A stretch of 64,000 bases of DNA from Putridiphycobacter sp965230195 (GCA_965230195.1 OZ245997.1:3968001-4032000), one strand, 5' to 3'. Shown: positions 25,811 to 35,724, counted from the stretch's first letter. The notes: generated by a model not told the origin, from the letters alone. Made by a program: numbers and translations.

Positions 25811-27004
25811 ATGAAACAGCACTATCCCATTACCATTATTTCAATAATTTTTCTCTCCTGGTCTCTGATCAAATGTACCAATGAAGAATCTGCTGTCATT
25901 ACACCTTTGGTAGAATCATGGGAAAAAGTCATCCCGCATCAGGAGGTTCCACAAGGGTTAATGTCCTTAAGTGCGGAGCATTGTGGCAGCTGTCATCAGG
26001 ATCATTATAACGAATGGAGATTATCGACGCATGCACATGCCTGGACCGACCAACAATTTCAGGCGGAATTAAAAAAAGAATCCAGTCCTTTACTCTGTAT
26101 CAATTGTCATATCCCACTCCAAAATCAGCAGGAATACATTGTAAGTGGTTTCGTAAACGGTGATATTTACCAGCCTGCAAAACGTACTAACCCAAATTTT
26201 GATCATAAACTTCAACAGGAGGGCATTACATGTGCCGCTTGTCATGTCAGAAACAATACTGTTATTGGACCAACCGGTACTCATCTGGCGCCACATCAAA
26301 CTGTTAAAAATCCTGATTTTTTGTCTGAAGAACTCTGTATTTCCTGTCATAATGCTACTGCGGTTATCACACCTACCCTGGCCTGCAGTTTTGAAACAGG
26401 TGATGAATGGAAAGCTGGTCCTTATTATGGCAAAAAAAACTGTATTGATTGTCATATGGAAGCCACAAACAGATCGGTAGTAAGTGGTTACTCCCCTCGA
26501 AAAAGCCGATTCCATTACTTCTCAGGATCAGGTATTCCCAAATCGGACACCTCCCAAACCACCAGGTTAGATGGCTTAACAATTTCAATGTCTGAACTTC
26601 CTGCTTTATTCAAAGTTAATGACACTATTAAACTCAACCTGACTGTCAAAAATGAATTTGCAGGACATAAAGTTCCAACCAGTGATCCTGAACGCTTTTT
26701 TATGATCTCATTTCAACTGAATAGTCAATCTGGTGATACCCTGTCTTACATTAGCTACAAAATTGGTGAGGAATGGGAATGGTATCCTGAAGCCAAAAAA
26801 ATCAGTGATAATAATCTATTACCCGTGGAAAGCAGAACATTTCCTTATCATTATCCAATCACTCAAAAAGAAAAATTGAGTCTCTCTGTTCAGGTTACAA
26901 AGCACAGGTTAAGTCGTCATGCAGCCAACTACAATCAATTAACCTCAGCCTATCCGTTGCATATCACAATCTTTGAAAAATCAATTGATATCAAAGTTCA
27001 GTAA
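25811..27004 (+). CDS. pentaheme c-type cytochrome lipoprotein
   Basis: 397 residues with a lipoprotein-like signal (Cys22 after SLIK). Five CXXCH sites: CGSCH (58-62), CINCH (96-100), CAACH (141-145), CISCH (176-180), CIDCH (211-215). The heme part is followed by a strand-rich C-terminal region with FAGHKVPTSDPERFFMISFQL. The sequence around the first heme (HYNEWRLSTHAHAW) resembles multiheme cytochromes of the c554 family, which carry electrons or act on nitrogen and sulfur compounds. It is exported, probably periplasmic. The partner is unknown; no quinol oxidase or reductase genes sit beside it. Confidence 0.85.
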   Translation: MKQHYPITIISIIFLSWSLIKCTNEESAVITPLVESWEKVIPHQEVPQGLMSLSAEHCGSCHQDHYNEWRLSTHAHAWTDQQFQAELKKESSPLLCINCHIPLQNQQEYIVSGFVNGDIYQPAKRTNPNFDHKLQQEGITCAACHVRNNTVIGPTGTHLAPHQTVKNPDFLSEELCISCHNATAVITPTLACSFETGDEWKAGPYYGKKNCIDCHMEATNRSVVSGYSPRKSRFHYFSGSGIPKSDTSQTTRLDGLTISMSELPALFKVNDTIKLNLTVKNEFAGHKVPTSDPERFFMISFQLNSQSGDTLSYISYKIGEEWEWYPEAKKISDNNLLPVESRTFPYHYPITQKEKLSLSVQVTKHRLSRHAANYNQLTSAYPLHITIFEKSIDIKVQ

Positions 27005-27100
27005 TCAGCAAAAACATTATATTTTTTTTAGTAATCGCCTGATTTCAAACAACCATTCCTTTCTGCCATTGTATATATTAAAACACTCAATAGTTTTAGA

Positions 27101-28996
27101 ATGCATTATACTTTACTTATATATATCCTCTTTGCTATCTCAGGGGTCATTCATGCCGGTTCCAACGACAGTGTGCTCCTAAACAACTATGCATCTGCAT
27201 TGTCGGATGAAGAAAAAATATCATCACTCATCAAACTTTGTGACCATTATATCAATGAAGATTTAGACCTGGCTGAAGATTATAGCTTCAAATTGTTAGA
27301 ACTTTCTAAAAGGAATAATAATAAAGAAGGACAATATAAAGCCAATGCCTTCCTGACCAAGGTTTGCTATCGGATGGAAAGGTATCAGGAGGGTATTCAA
27401 TACTGTACATCCTCAATGCTGATTGCAAAAGAAATAAATAATGACACTTGTCTTGCAAAGTCATATAATAATTTGGGTAACTTTTACAGAGCAAGAGACG
27501 AATATGACCAATCACTTAACTATTTTAAGAAGGCTATTGAAATTAAAGAAAAACTAAACGATACCAAAGGTATTGCCATTACCTTAAACAATATCGGGAC
27601 TGTTTATTTAGATATTGCTGACTATAAAAAAAGTCTTGAATATTTTCTAAAATCACTGAAGTTAAAACGTCAGATAAAAAGCCAGAATAAACTGGGATCA
27701 ACATTGAATAATATTGCTAGTGTTTACTGGCAAACAGGAAATTTTACTAAAGCTTTAGACTATTACAATCAATCTTTGGAGGCATTTAGAAATACCAATA
27801 ATACGAATGGTATTGTTAATTCACTATACAATATTGGGTTAACGCAAAAAGAGCTGAAAAAAACTAAAGATGCATTAAAATACTACAATCAGGCATTTGA
27901 AATAGCAAGTACAAATAATATGCGAAAAGCAATTGGGAAAGGTTACCTGTTTAAGGGCTCGGTATACCTGGAACTAAAAGATTATAAAACTGCTGAAAAT
28001 TTATATGAAGAAGCCCGAATGATATACTCTGAGATTAATAATGAAGGAAAACTGATGGACGTATACTATAATTTAAGTCGCCTGTACTTTGAAACTAATC
28101 AAACAGAAAAAAGCTTAACATTTCTGAAAAAAAGTAATGAAATTGGGCTTAAAATAGGTGCTAAACATGATTTAACCGATAATTATGAACTACTCTCTGA
28201 AATTTATTTGGAATCTAATCAGTTTGACAACGCATTAAATTCCTTTAAAACGCACATTGCCTACAGGGATTCCATTTTTGATCAGGACAATGAAAAGTTG
28301 CTTAAAAAACTGAAGATTGAATTCGAGACCAAAGAACAGGAACATGAGCTGGTTCAGCTAAAAAAGGATCAATTATTAAGACGGGCAGAATTGGATAAAA
28401 AAAACTATACTATTATTGCACTGAGTACAATTGCACTTTTGCTTATCATACTGGTTATCTACATTATTAAGCGAATCAGCTTTGTAAAACGTACAAATGT
28501 TGTGCTACAAAAACAACAGGAACAAATCTACAAACTTGAAAAAGAAAAGCTTAACCAAACCATTCAGTTACAAAATAAAGAATTAACCACCAAAATTATG
28601 CATCTGATTGAGAAAAATGAAATGATTCAAAAGGTATCAGGTGAATTAATCGATTTTAAACTCAACCTCAAAAAGACCCAACAAAACGAGTTAAGTTCAA
28701 TTATCAATGAACTAACCACAAACTTCAATAAAAGTTTATGGGAGGAATTTGAGAAAAGATTCAATGAAGTTCATACCGGTTTTTACAACCAATTGTCACA
28801 TCATTTTCCTGCTTTGAGTCCGAATGAAAGAAAATTATGTGCTTTTCTCAAGTTGAATATGAGTACAAAAGACATTGCAGCTATAACTTTTAAAACACCC
28901 CATAGTATTAATGTGGCAAGAACCAGACTAAGAAAAAAGCTGGGAATATCAAATACCGAAACTAACATTATCAGCTTTTTATCATCATTAACTTAA
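27101..28996 (+). CDS. membrane-anchored TPR regulator with LuxR-type HTH
   Basis: 631 residues: signal peptide (ISGVIHAG), then at least seven TPR motifs (residues 40-400; units such as AKSYNNLGNFYRARDEYDQS and SLEYFLKSLKLKRQ), one TM helix around 440-460 (IALSTIALLLIILVIYIIK), a coiled coil (FVKRTNVVLQKQQEQIYKLEKEK) and a C-terminal helix-turn-helix (SPNERKLCAFLKLNMSTKDI, then NVARTRLRKKLGI) of the LuxR/GerE kind. This is the common Bacteroidota one-component signalling type in which extracytoplasmic TPR binding controls a membrane-tethered DNA-binding domain. Target genes unknown. Confidence 0.85.
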   Translation: MHYTLLIYILFAISGVIHAGSNDSVLLNNYASALSDEEKISSLIKLCDHYINEDLDLAEDYSFKLLELSKRNNNKEGQYKANAFLTKVCYRMERYQEGIQYCTSSMLIAKEINNDTCLAKSYNNLGNFYRARDEYDQSLNYFKKAIEIKEKLNDTKGIAITLNNIGTVYLDIADYKKSLEYFLKSLKLKRQIKSQNKLGSTLNNIASVYWQTGNFTKALDYYNQSLEAFRNTNNTNGIVNSLYNIGLTQKELKKTKDALKYYNQAFEIASTNNMRKAIGKGYLFKGSVYLELKDYKTAENLYEEARMIYSEINNEGKLMDVYYNLSRLYFETNQTEKSLTFLKKSNEIGLKIGAKHDLTDNYELLSEIYLESNQFDNALNSFKTHIAYRDSIFDQDNEKLLKKLKIEFETKEQEHELVQLKKDQLLRRAELDKKNYTIIALSTIALLLIILVIYIIKRISFVKRTNVVLQKQQEQIYKLEKEKLNQTIQLQNKELTTKIMHLIEKNEMIQKVSGELIDFKLNLKKTQQNELSSIINELTTNFNKSLWEEFEKRFNEVHTGFYNQLSHHFPALSPNERKLCAFLKLNMSTKDIAAITFKTPHSINVARTRLRKKLGISNTETNIISFLSSLT

Positions 28997-29181
28997 GTCC
29001 ATTATTTCCTTTAAGCTATATCAAGCCAGATATTAAAACACTAAATAATAGCACCTTAACAACTACTGTATTATTAATGTGATCCCCTATCGCACTACTG
29101 TATTTATAAAGTATGAGTGACTTTTTTTAAACCCCGTCCACTTTAGTTTTCATTTGTAATTAATGTAATTACAAAATTGAA

Positions 29182-29961
29182 ATGCAAGACAGACACTCAG
29201 ACAAAAAAGTATATTTTGAAGAACAATACAAAACATCAAATCAATATATTCTACCACTCATCCAAAAGTATAAAGCAATTAAACCTACAACTAAGGTTCT
29301 TGAAGTTGGGTGCGGACTTGGTGGAAATTTAAAACCATTTATTGATCTTAAATGCCAGATTACCGGAGTTGACATTTTGGAATCGAGCATTGAACGTGCT
29401 AAAATTGAATTAGATTATGATGAAAATGATAATCTGACCTTGATTGCCCAGGATATTTATAAAACCGATTTGTTTAAAGGTGAATTTGATATTATCTTTA
29501 TGAAAGATACACTGGAGCATATTCCTGATACATCAAAACTCATTGCCCGGCTGACTACTTTTTTAAAGTCAGATGGCATCATTTTTCAGGGCTTCCCACC
29601 CTGGTGTAACCCATTTGGAGGTCACCAACAGATGTGTAAGAGTAAAATCCTTAGTAAACTCCCCTGGTTTCATATTTTACCTCGTTTTATGTTTAAAGGT
29701 ACATTACAGTTATTCGGAGAGTCTCCTCAAAAAGTTCAAAGTCTTTTGAGTAATGTTTACGATACCAGAATTTCAATTCAAAGATTTAAGAAAATTATTA
29801 AAAAATCTGAGCTAAACATCCGCTCGGAACAATTATACTTTATCAATCCTAATTATGAAGTAAAATTTGGATTAAAACCCAGGAAATTAGTTCCGGTCCT
29901 TAATATTCCATATCTCAGGGATTTTTACACAACAACTGCATATTATATCTTATCTAAATAA
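29182..29961 (+). CDS. class I SAM-dependent methyltransferase
   Basis: 259 residues. Motif I is VLEVGCGLGGNLKPF, motif II ITGVDILESSIERAK, and a later FDIIFMKDTLEHIPD; these are typical for SAM-binding Rossmann methyltransferases of the ubiquinone/small-molecule type. The C-terminal half has several aromatic and basic residues (FHILPRFMFKGTLQLFG) that may help membrane association. The CotH gene starts 11 bases downstream, suggesting co-transcription, but a functional link is not evident. Confidence 0.8.
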   Translation: MQDRHSDKKVYFEEQYKTSNQYILPLIQKYKAIKPTTKVLEVGCGLGGNLKPFIDLKCQITGVDILESSIERAKIELDYDENDNLTLIAQDIYKTDLFKGEFDIIFMKDTLEHIPDTSKLIARLTTFLKSDGIIFQGFPPWCNPFGGHQQMCKSKILSKLPWFHILPRFMFKGTLQLFGESPQKVQSLLSNVYDTRISIQRFKKIIKKSELNIRSEQLYFINPNYEVKFGLKPRKLVPVLNIPYLRDFYTTTAYYILSK

Positions 29962-29972
29962 AAACGGAAACT

Positions 29973-31475
29973 ATGTCTAAAAAAAATATTTTAATATTTT
30001 TCCTGCTGATTCAGCAAACTATTTACAGCCAAACACCAGGCAGTAATTTGTTTGATGACAGCTTTTTACACGAAATTCGATTCGAAAATGCTGATACTAA
30101 TACCTATATCAACACCTACGATTATCAGCAACTAAACATGATTATTGATGGCAACACGGTTAACAATGTTGGTTTCAAGAAAAAAGGTAATATTTCAGGT
30201 TATCCAACCACTAATAAATTTGGTATTAAAATAAAAACCAATAAATATGTAAATGCCCAAAAATATGATGGAACAAAAGAGTTTACATTACATATGAATT
30301 ATCAGGACCCCACAATGATGCGTGAAAAACTGACTTATGATATTTGTTCAGAAATGGGATTATTTTCATTACGAACTGCATTTGCAAAAGTTTATATAAA
30401 CAATATTTATTGGGGACTGTTTACCATTGTTGAAGGTAAGGATGAAATGTATAAACAGGTATTCAACCACAGGGATATGGACGCTATTGAGTCATTAGAT
30501 TTTGGTGATATGTGCTATATCAGTAACACACCTTCGGATTATGATTTTGATAGTAATGGTGGTAATCCTACCTATAAATTTGAAAATGGCAACACGGTAA
30601 CAGCCTGGCCCTTATTTTCAAAAATGGTTGATAAAACCAATAATACACCTGATAACCAATACCTCGATACTGTTCCAAAGTACCTAAACCTAGAGGACTT
30701 TTTTGTTTATCAAGCGGTTAATGTTTATTTGATGAATCATGATTCCTACATTGGCTTCAGGGGAAATCAAATTTACGTTTTCGACACTTTAAACAAAGTT
30801 TGGCAAGTCACACCGTGGGATTTTAATGCTTCATTCGGTTTATGGGATACTGGTAATCATTCTCCATCATCTTATCCAATGATACCTGGTACAATTTCAA
30901 ATGGTTGTATTGCATCTAAAATGGATGATTTTAGCATACTTAAATCCTATTACCTTGACGCCATGTGTCAACTCAACAATTCGGTTGGAGATACTCTGGC
31001 TTATTTTGCTAAAATTGATGCTATTAAGGATCAGATTCAACAGGCAGTATATGATGATACCAGAAAAGTAATCAGTAATTCCGATTTTGATGCAGGAATT
31101 AATTATGGCTATCACACTTTGTTTGGAGAAGATATACCGGCTTTAAAAACGTTGATAAGAGAAAGGCTACTGGTCGTTAAATCCGGTCTGATATCGGAAG
31201 GCTATAATTGTACATCAACAGCCTCTGTTATTTCACCTGATAGTGAACCACTGATGTTATTTCCTAATCCTGCAACAGATGCTATATTTTTAAAAAACAA
31301 GGGAAACACAACTATTACAAAAGCTGCAATCTATAATTCGGCAGGACAACGTGTCATTTACCAATTACAGGTTACAGGTCAGGCCATTGACGTATCAGAA
31401 CTGCCCTCGGGCCTTTACTGGATAAAGCTTGAAGATCAGTCAGGGGTTAGAACCGGGAAGTTTGTAAAACAATAA
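29973..31475 (+). CDS. secreted CotH-like kinase with T9SS type A sorting domain
   Basis: 500 residues: signal peptide ending TIYSQ, CotH kinase domain (MREKLTYDICSEMGLFSLRTAFAKVYINNIYWGLFTIVEG, then VTPWDFNASFGLW with the WDF metal-binding aspartate), and a C-terminal T9SS type A domain from about residue 425 (LFPNPATDAIFLKNKG..AAIYNSAGQRV..SGLYWIKLEDQSG..GKFVKQ). CotH-family proteins phosphorylate spore-coat proteins in Bacillus; bacterial secreted homologues modify unknown surface proteins. The cargo domain predicts outer-membrane export and lipid-linked anchoring. Confidence 0.85.
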   Translation: MSKKNILIFFLLIQQTIYSQTPGSNLFDDSFLHEIRFENADTNTYINTYDYQQLNMIIDGNTVNNVGFKKKGNISGYPTTNKFGIKIKTNKYVNAQKYDGTKEFTLHMNYQDPTMMREKLTYDICSEMGLFSLRTAFAKVYINNIYWGLFTIVEGKDEMYKQVFNHRDMDAIESLDFGDMCYISNTPSDYDFDSNGGNPTYKFENGNTVTAWPLFSKMVDKTNNTPDNQYLDTVPKYLNLEDFFVYQAVNVYLMNHDSYIGFRGNQIYVFDTLNKVWQVTPWDFNASFGLWDTGNHSPSSYPMIPGTISNGCIASKMDDFSILKSYYLDAMCQLNNSVGDTLAYFAKIDAIKDQIQQAVYDDTRKVISNSDFDAGINYGYHTLFGEDIPALKTLIRERLLVVKSGLISEGYNCTSTASVISPDSEPLMLFPNPATDAIFLKNKGNTTITKAAIYNSAGQRVIYQLQVTGQAIDVSELPSGLYWIKLEDQSGVRTGKFVKQ

Positions 31476-31477
31476 TA

Positions 31478-32203
31478 TCAGCAATTTGGTAAATCTTTTT
31501 TACTGCTTTTATGATCAGGAGGAGGGTTTTGAGAAAGGTAGTAATTCCTAAGGTTAAATTCCCGGTCTTCAAACTTTTCAGGAAGAATTTTAAAATGCTG
31601 TATCCGATCAATCCGGAATGCTCTGTAATCTTTTCTGAGATGACACCAGGCAATTAAAATCCATTTATTCTGAGAAGAATACATGGCACATGGTTCAATC
31701 AACCGAAATGAAATCTCGGTATGATTTAATTTTTGGTAATTAATCTCAGTATAATTAAAATTGGTGATTGCCAACTGAATTTCGGACAAAATATTACTGG
31801 CAATGGATTCATCTTTTGCATTGAAAATATGAATTTTACTACTCAGTAACTCACTTTTTTCCTGAATCGAAGAACGGAAAACCGACTTGATTTTTGTCAT
31901 GGCTTCATGAAAATTCTCAACCAGTGATCTGTCATTTGACTGGCTGATAACATGCTGGGCTGTAATCAAAGCATTGGCTTCAGCTTCAGTAAACTGTACC
32001 GGTGCCACGGTATAGCTGTCCATTATAGAATACCCTTTGCCTTCAATAGTAATTACAGGTACACCGGAAGTTTCCAGCTTTCTGATATCCCTGTAAATTG
32101 TCCGGACACTGACCTCGAACTTTTCAGACAATTCGGTTGCTGTTAGAATCCGCTTGGATTTTAACAAAGTGAGTATTGATATGAGTCTTGACAACTGTGT
32201 CAT
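31478..32203 (-). CDS. YafY-type HTH/WYL-domain transcriptional regulator
   Basis: 241 residues from the ATG at 32203; an upstream in-frame codon at 32227 is less likely. N-terminal winged helix (LSRLISILTLLKSKRILTATELSEKFEVSVRTIYRDIRKLET), linker with QFTEAEANALITA, then a WYL-type domain (NKWILIAWCHLRKDYRAFRIDRI). WYL domains bind small ligands or nucleic acids. Its upstream neighbour VOC gene is on the same strand 47 bases away, so the regulator may control or be co-expressed with it. Confidence 0.85.
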   Translation of the reverse strand: MTQLSRLISILTLLKSKRILTATELSEKFEVSVRTIYRDIRKLETSGVPVITIEGKGYSIMDSYTVAPVQFTEAEANALITAQHVISQSNDRSLVENFHEAMTKIKSVFRSSIQEKSELLSSKIHIFNAKDESIASNILSEIQLAITNFNYTEINYQKLNHTEISFRLIEPCAMYSSQNKWILIAWCHLRKDYRAFRIDRIQHFKILPEKFEDREFNLRNYYLSQNPPPDHKSSKKDLPNC

Positions 32204-32250
32204 AACATACAAAGATAGTGAACCCAACTGAATGGGTTCACTATAAAATC

Positions 32251-32622
32251 TTACCCCATTGAATGGAAACCTACCTTGTTTCCTTCGGTATCAATAATAT
32301 GTGCAATAAATCCATTCTCTCCGATCTCCATTTTAGGTAAAACGACCTTACCTCCAGCTGCTTCAACCCGGTCAACGCTAACAGACAAATCATCTCCTCC
32401 ATTCAAATACACCACTGTTCCGTTATCGGAAGGATTGGCTCCTTCACCAGCCCATATAGCACCACCTACACCTGCTTGCTGATCATATTGTAGTACACCA
32501 TATTTACTACCATCCGGTACCGACATGTCTGTAATATCATTTCCTAATACTGTCTGATAAAATTTTTTCGCTCTTTCGAAATCTTTTACTGGAATTTCGA
32601 ACCAGTTCACTGCATTTGTCAT
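32251..32622 (-). CDS. VOC (glyoxalase-like) family protein
   Basis: 123 residues: the TNAVNWFEIPVKDFERAKKFYQTVLG opening and the DRVEAAGGKVVLPKMEIGENGFIAHIIDTEGNKVGFHSM close are the two beta-alpha-beta-beta-beta modules of the VOC fold. No obvious resistance-protein or dioxygenase motif. Directly upstream of the YafY/WYL regulator in the same direction. Confidence 0.85.
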   Translation of the reverse strand: MTNAVNWFEIPVKDFERAKKFYQTVLGNDITDMSVPDGSKYGVLQYDQQAGVGGAIWAGEGANPSDNGTVVYLNGGDDLSVSVDRVEAAGGKVVLPKMEIGENGFIAHIIDTEGNKVGFHSMG

Positions 32623-32743
32623 AATCTTTTATTTAAAGTGTTTTTTATTTACAAAGCAAATCTATCGCCGATTAATGTCATATCTTGTCAGGGGTTAAAA
32701 TTATTTCAAATTATTTATATATTTAACAATCAACTTACTCAAA

Positions 32744-33760
32744 ATGTCAAAGCCTAAATCATTAGTAATAATTGATCAGTTAAACATTGCCTTGATAGCT
32801 GTATCATTGATTCTTGCTATTAGTATTCCTTTTAAACTTTTTTTAATTGCATATGCATTGTTGGGCCCTTTACATTATTTGACAGAGATTAACTGGTTAA
32901 AAGGGAAGAATTACTTTATAAAGCCCAAAAAAGAGTGGATGATTGTGTTTATTATCATCACCTTACTGATTTCAGTATCACCGACATTGGGTTTATTTGA
33001 TTTTGACCTGAAAGGGGCTATACCTGATTTTTTCAACTTTATTTCTCAGGAAGTATCGGCTGTATTACTGGCCACTTTTTTTTTCGCTGTAGGCATAGCC
33101 GCCCTCAAAAAGGTCAGTCATATTATTATCAGCTTGATTTGTAGTATTGCCCTCGCTATTATATTAAATTATTACCTTCCCATACCAGTTATTGTTTTCG
33201 GAATCTTTATCCCTACAGTTCTTCATGTTTATGTGTTCACGCTTTTGTTCATATTATTTGGTGCTCTGAAATCAAATAGCAAATACGGCGTCTACAATGG
33301 TATTGCCCTGGCTCTTGTGCCTTTTATCGTCTATCTTTATCCGCTTGAAACAGAAATGTACCAGCCTTCTCAATATGTTATCAGTTCATTTGAAGATAGT
33401 AATATGACCGGTGTTTCATCTACCATTTCATGGATACTGGGAGGTTTTACAAACGAACAGTTTTTGCCTTTATCTGAATCCGGCATAAAAATTCAAATAT
33501 TTATTGCATTTGCCTATACCTATCATTATTTGAACTGGTTTTCAAAAACATCAGTTATAGGATGGAAACAATCTATCACCAGAAAAAAATCAGTTTGGAT
33601 AGTATTAATTTGGGTTGCTGCGGTGAGTTTATATCTATATGATTACAAAACCGGTTTTATTGCCCTGTTCTTTTTAAGTATGTTACATGTTTTAATGGAA
33701 TTCCCGCTCAATATCATGACTATCAGGAGTCTTTTTAGCTTCAAAAAAAAGCAATCCTGA
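32744..33760 (+). CDS. polytopic membrane protein with intramembrane histidines
   Basis: 338 residues, about ten hydrophobic helices. Histidines recur in or next to them: LGPLHYLTEINW (His44), PTVLHVYVFTLLF (around 162), AYTYHYLNWFSK (around 267) and SMLHVLMEFPLN (around 320). The repeated H-x-x-x-E and H-Y-x-N patterns suggest a metal- or retinoid-handling helix bundle, but no family was recognised. It stands alone between divergent and convergent neighbours. Confidence 0.55.
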   Translation: MSKPKSLVIIDQLNIALIAVSLILAISIPFKLFLIAYALLGPLHYLTEINWLKGKNYFIKPKKEWMIVFIIITLLISVSPTLGLFDFDLKGAIPDFFNFISQEVSAVLLATFFFAVGIAALKKVSHIIISLICSIALAIILNYYLPIPVIVFGIFIPTVLHVYVFTLLFILFGALKSNSKYGVYNGIALALVPFIVYLYPLETEMYQPSQYVISSFEDSNMTGVSSTISWILGGFTNEQFLPLSESGIKIQIFIAFAYTYHYLNWFSKTSVIGWKQSITRKKSVWIVLIWVAAVSLYLYDYKTGFIALFFLSMLHVLMEFPLNIMTIRSLFSFKKKQS

Positions 33761-33761
33761 T

Positions 33762-34754
33762 TTAGTCACCAATTAAATACAACACCCCTGTAGATTTATC
33801 TGTCAAGGGCTCTGTTCCAACAGCAATACCATTTGCAAAATAAACAGTAGCATTATCAAGTTTATTGATTGTATATGTTGTATAACTTCCCCGATACGGC
33901 TCAATTGATTGTAATGTTGCATTAATCATATCACCGTTTTGATACACCTTAATTTGTGTTCCTTTTTTAATAGGTACTACTTCTGATTCTATGTATTGTC
34001 CGGCCCGCTCAGGATCAACTGCTCCCCACTCTCCACCGGCAGTTACCAAAGGATGATCAGTTGTGACAATAATCGAAAAATCAGTAAAGTTTATTTGGAC
34101 CAGGTTATTGTGTTTTACTACAGTCATTTCCTCAACTACGGCCGGAACTAAACTATCATCAGTCAAATCAAGCCCTTGTATGGTATCATTAACTTTTAAA
34201 TCGCAGATGCGCTTATCTGTTCCATCATTCATTAAAATGGTGGTACTTCCTAAAAAGCAACACATACTTCCACTTTCCTGATACGTTTTCTTACCTTTAT
34301 AATTGCCTTTTTTATCCCAGCGTTCTTCCTTAATCTTATGTTTGAAGTAGGCTCTGCTACTCCCACCGTTAAGCATATCTTTTATATTGCGTCGTAAAGC
34401 AATAATACCATTAGAGTGGTATTCAAACTGAACAAAGCCAAATCCGGTTCTGATTGTATTTTTCCGAAATAAACCATTAAAAAAGTCATGGTGATTAGCC
34501 TCTGTTTTGGCAAGTGTTCCTGCGAGTTTTAACCGCCAATCATTACCGTTCAGATCTATTAATTTTAAGACCTGACTATTGTGTTTACTCACTACTGTTC
34601 GCTCGTTCAACTCCTTGAATTCGATTTGAAACGTTTTTAACACCTTTAATTCTTCCTCAGAAAAGTCAGGAATGGGTTGTACGGTATAAAAATCAAACGA
34701 AAAGCATAAAACCTCATTAAACAGGGCTAAAGTTATTAATAGAAAAGAGCGCAT
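33762..34754 (-). CDS. secreted protein with C-terminal Hint (hedgehog/intein-type) domain
   Basis: 330 residues. A signal-like N-terminus (MRSFLLITLALFNEVLC) precedes a 145-residue domain of unknown fold (residues 20-164). The Hint domain starts at Cys166 (CFLGSTTILMNDGTDKRI), has block B with TTDHPLV (Thr231, His234), and ends with TVYFANGIAVGTE (305-315). The end lacks the His-Asn/nucleophile expected of a full intein, so self-cleavage at Cys166 rather than splicing is predicted, perhaps releasing or attaching the N-terminal part. An exact function is unknown. The gene is isolated, with nothing operon-like next to it. Confidence 0.75.
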   Translation of the reverse strand: MRSFLLITLALFNEVLCFSFDFYTVQPIPDFSEEELKVLKTFQIEFKELNERTVVSKHNSQVLKLIDLNGNDWRLKLAGTLAKTEANHHDFFNGLFRKNTIRTGFGFVQFEYHSNGIIALRRNIKDMLNGGSSRAYFKHKIKEERWDKKGNYKGKKTYQESGSMCCFLGSTTILMNDGTDKRICDLKVNDTIQGLDLTDDSLVPAVVEEMTVVKHNNLVQINFTDFSIIVTTDHPLVTAGGEWGAVDPERAGQYIESEVVPIKKGTQIKVYQNGDMINATLQSIEPYRGSYTTYTINKLDNATVYFANGIAVGTEPLTDKSTGVLYLIGD

Positions 34755-34820
34755 AATAATCTATTTTATATCGTTAAAAGCTCAAAAATCATTCCACATA
34801 CTTCCCAATCAACCCACAGA

Positions 34821-35507
34821 TCAATCAAAAAAATCGCTGATCAAAGTTCCCAATAAATCAATATCTACTTTCTCTATTGGGTGTTGAATCCCTTCCAATA
34901 TTCTGAGTTCGGCATTTGGAATGACATCTGCCACATTTTTTGTTTCCTCAACAGTAACCATAACATCTTTATCACCTATCAACATTAAAACCTTATTAGA
35001 AATTGTTTTAAAATCATTTAACTGCAAAGCACTACCATTACCTAAACCATGCATTAGTTTAGCTGTCTTGTCAAGCACCGTTTTCCAATCTTCGGGATGA
35101 TGCCTCTCTTTTAATTGTTGAGCAAATGCAGGGACCTTTTCCGCAATAATATCCGGATTCAATAACTTTATTTCTTTTTTCGCAATTTCAGGTGACCAGG
35201 AAAGTTTAGATGCCAAAGTCATAATCTTACCAACCAGCTCTGGAGACGATTTAACCAAATTCAAAGTAACATAACCTCCCATACTATAACCAAAAATGTC
35301 AGGTTGATAAAGTTGATTTGAAAGGATAAACCCCTTCAGATTGTTTGAAAACAAATCCATTGAGAATTCTTCCGGACAAGAACTTCCTCCGTGACCACTA
35401 AAATTAAAATCGTAAACATTGAACTCTTTTTCCAGTACTTGTTTTAAAGTTTTAAATTGAGTTTTTGCACCTAATGCTCCATGTAACAGAATAAGGTCTT
35501 TTTTCAT
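34821..35507 (-). CDS. alpha/beta-hydrolase, cytoplasmic
   Basis: 228 residues with no signal peptide. Fold marks: LILLHGALGAKTQF (strand and oxyanion region), YDFNFSGHGGSS, the nucleophile elbow IFGYSMGGYVTL, MLIGDKDVMV for the acid, and EGIQHPIEK holding the catalytic histidine. The substrate is not deducible. Same strand as the Hint gene but separated by 66 bases without an obvious promoter. Confidence 0.85.
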   Translation of the reverse strand: MKKDLILLHGALGAKTQFKTLKQVLEKEFNVYDFNFSGHGGSSCPEEFSMDLFSNNLKGFILSNQLYQPDIFGYSMGGYVTLNLVKSSPELVGKIMTLASKLSWSPEIAKKEIKLLNPDIIAEKVPAFAQQLKERHHPEDWKTVLDKTAKLMHGLGNGSALQLNDFKTISNKVLMLIGDKDVMVTVEETKNVADVIPNAELRILEGIQHPIEKVDIDLLGTLISDFFD

Positions 35508-35724
35508 TGATTTTGAATTTAATGATCTTCTATAGTAAATGTGACCAAATCAAATATAGGCATTCCGCATTGCTGATGGCTACAAAACTGGTAAAAATCA
35601 GGAAATAGTTCATGATCTACCAATCGTAGACCCAAAAGCACAGATAATCGATTCGTCCTTTTATATCCCCTTATTTATCAGAAAATTTGAGTGATATAAG
35701 ATTTATTAATTAAAAATTAATTCT

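Noticed and set aside
26090..26588. ORFs in other frames over the cytochrome gene
   Set aside because: The CXXCH-containing frame is the real gene; the others are translation shadows without motifs.
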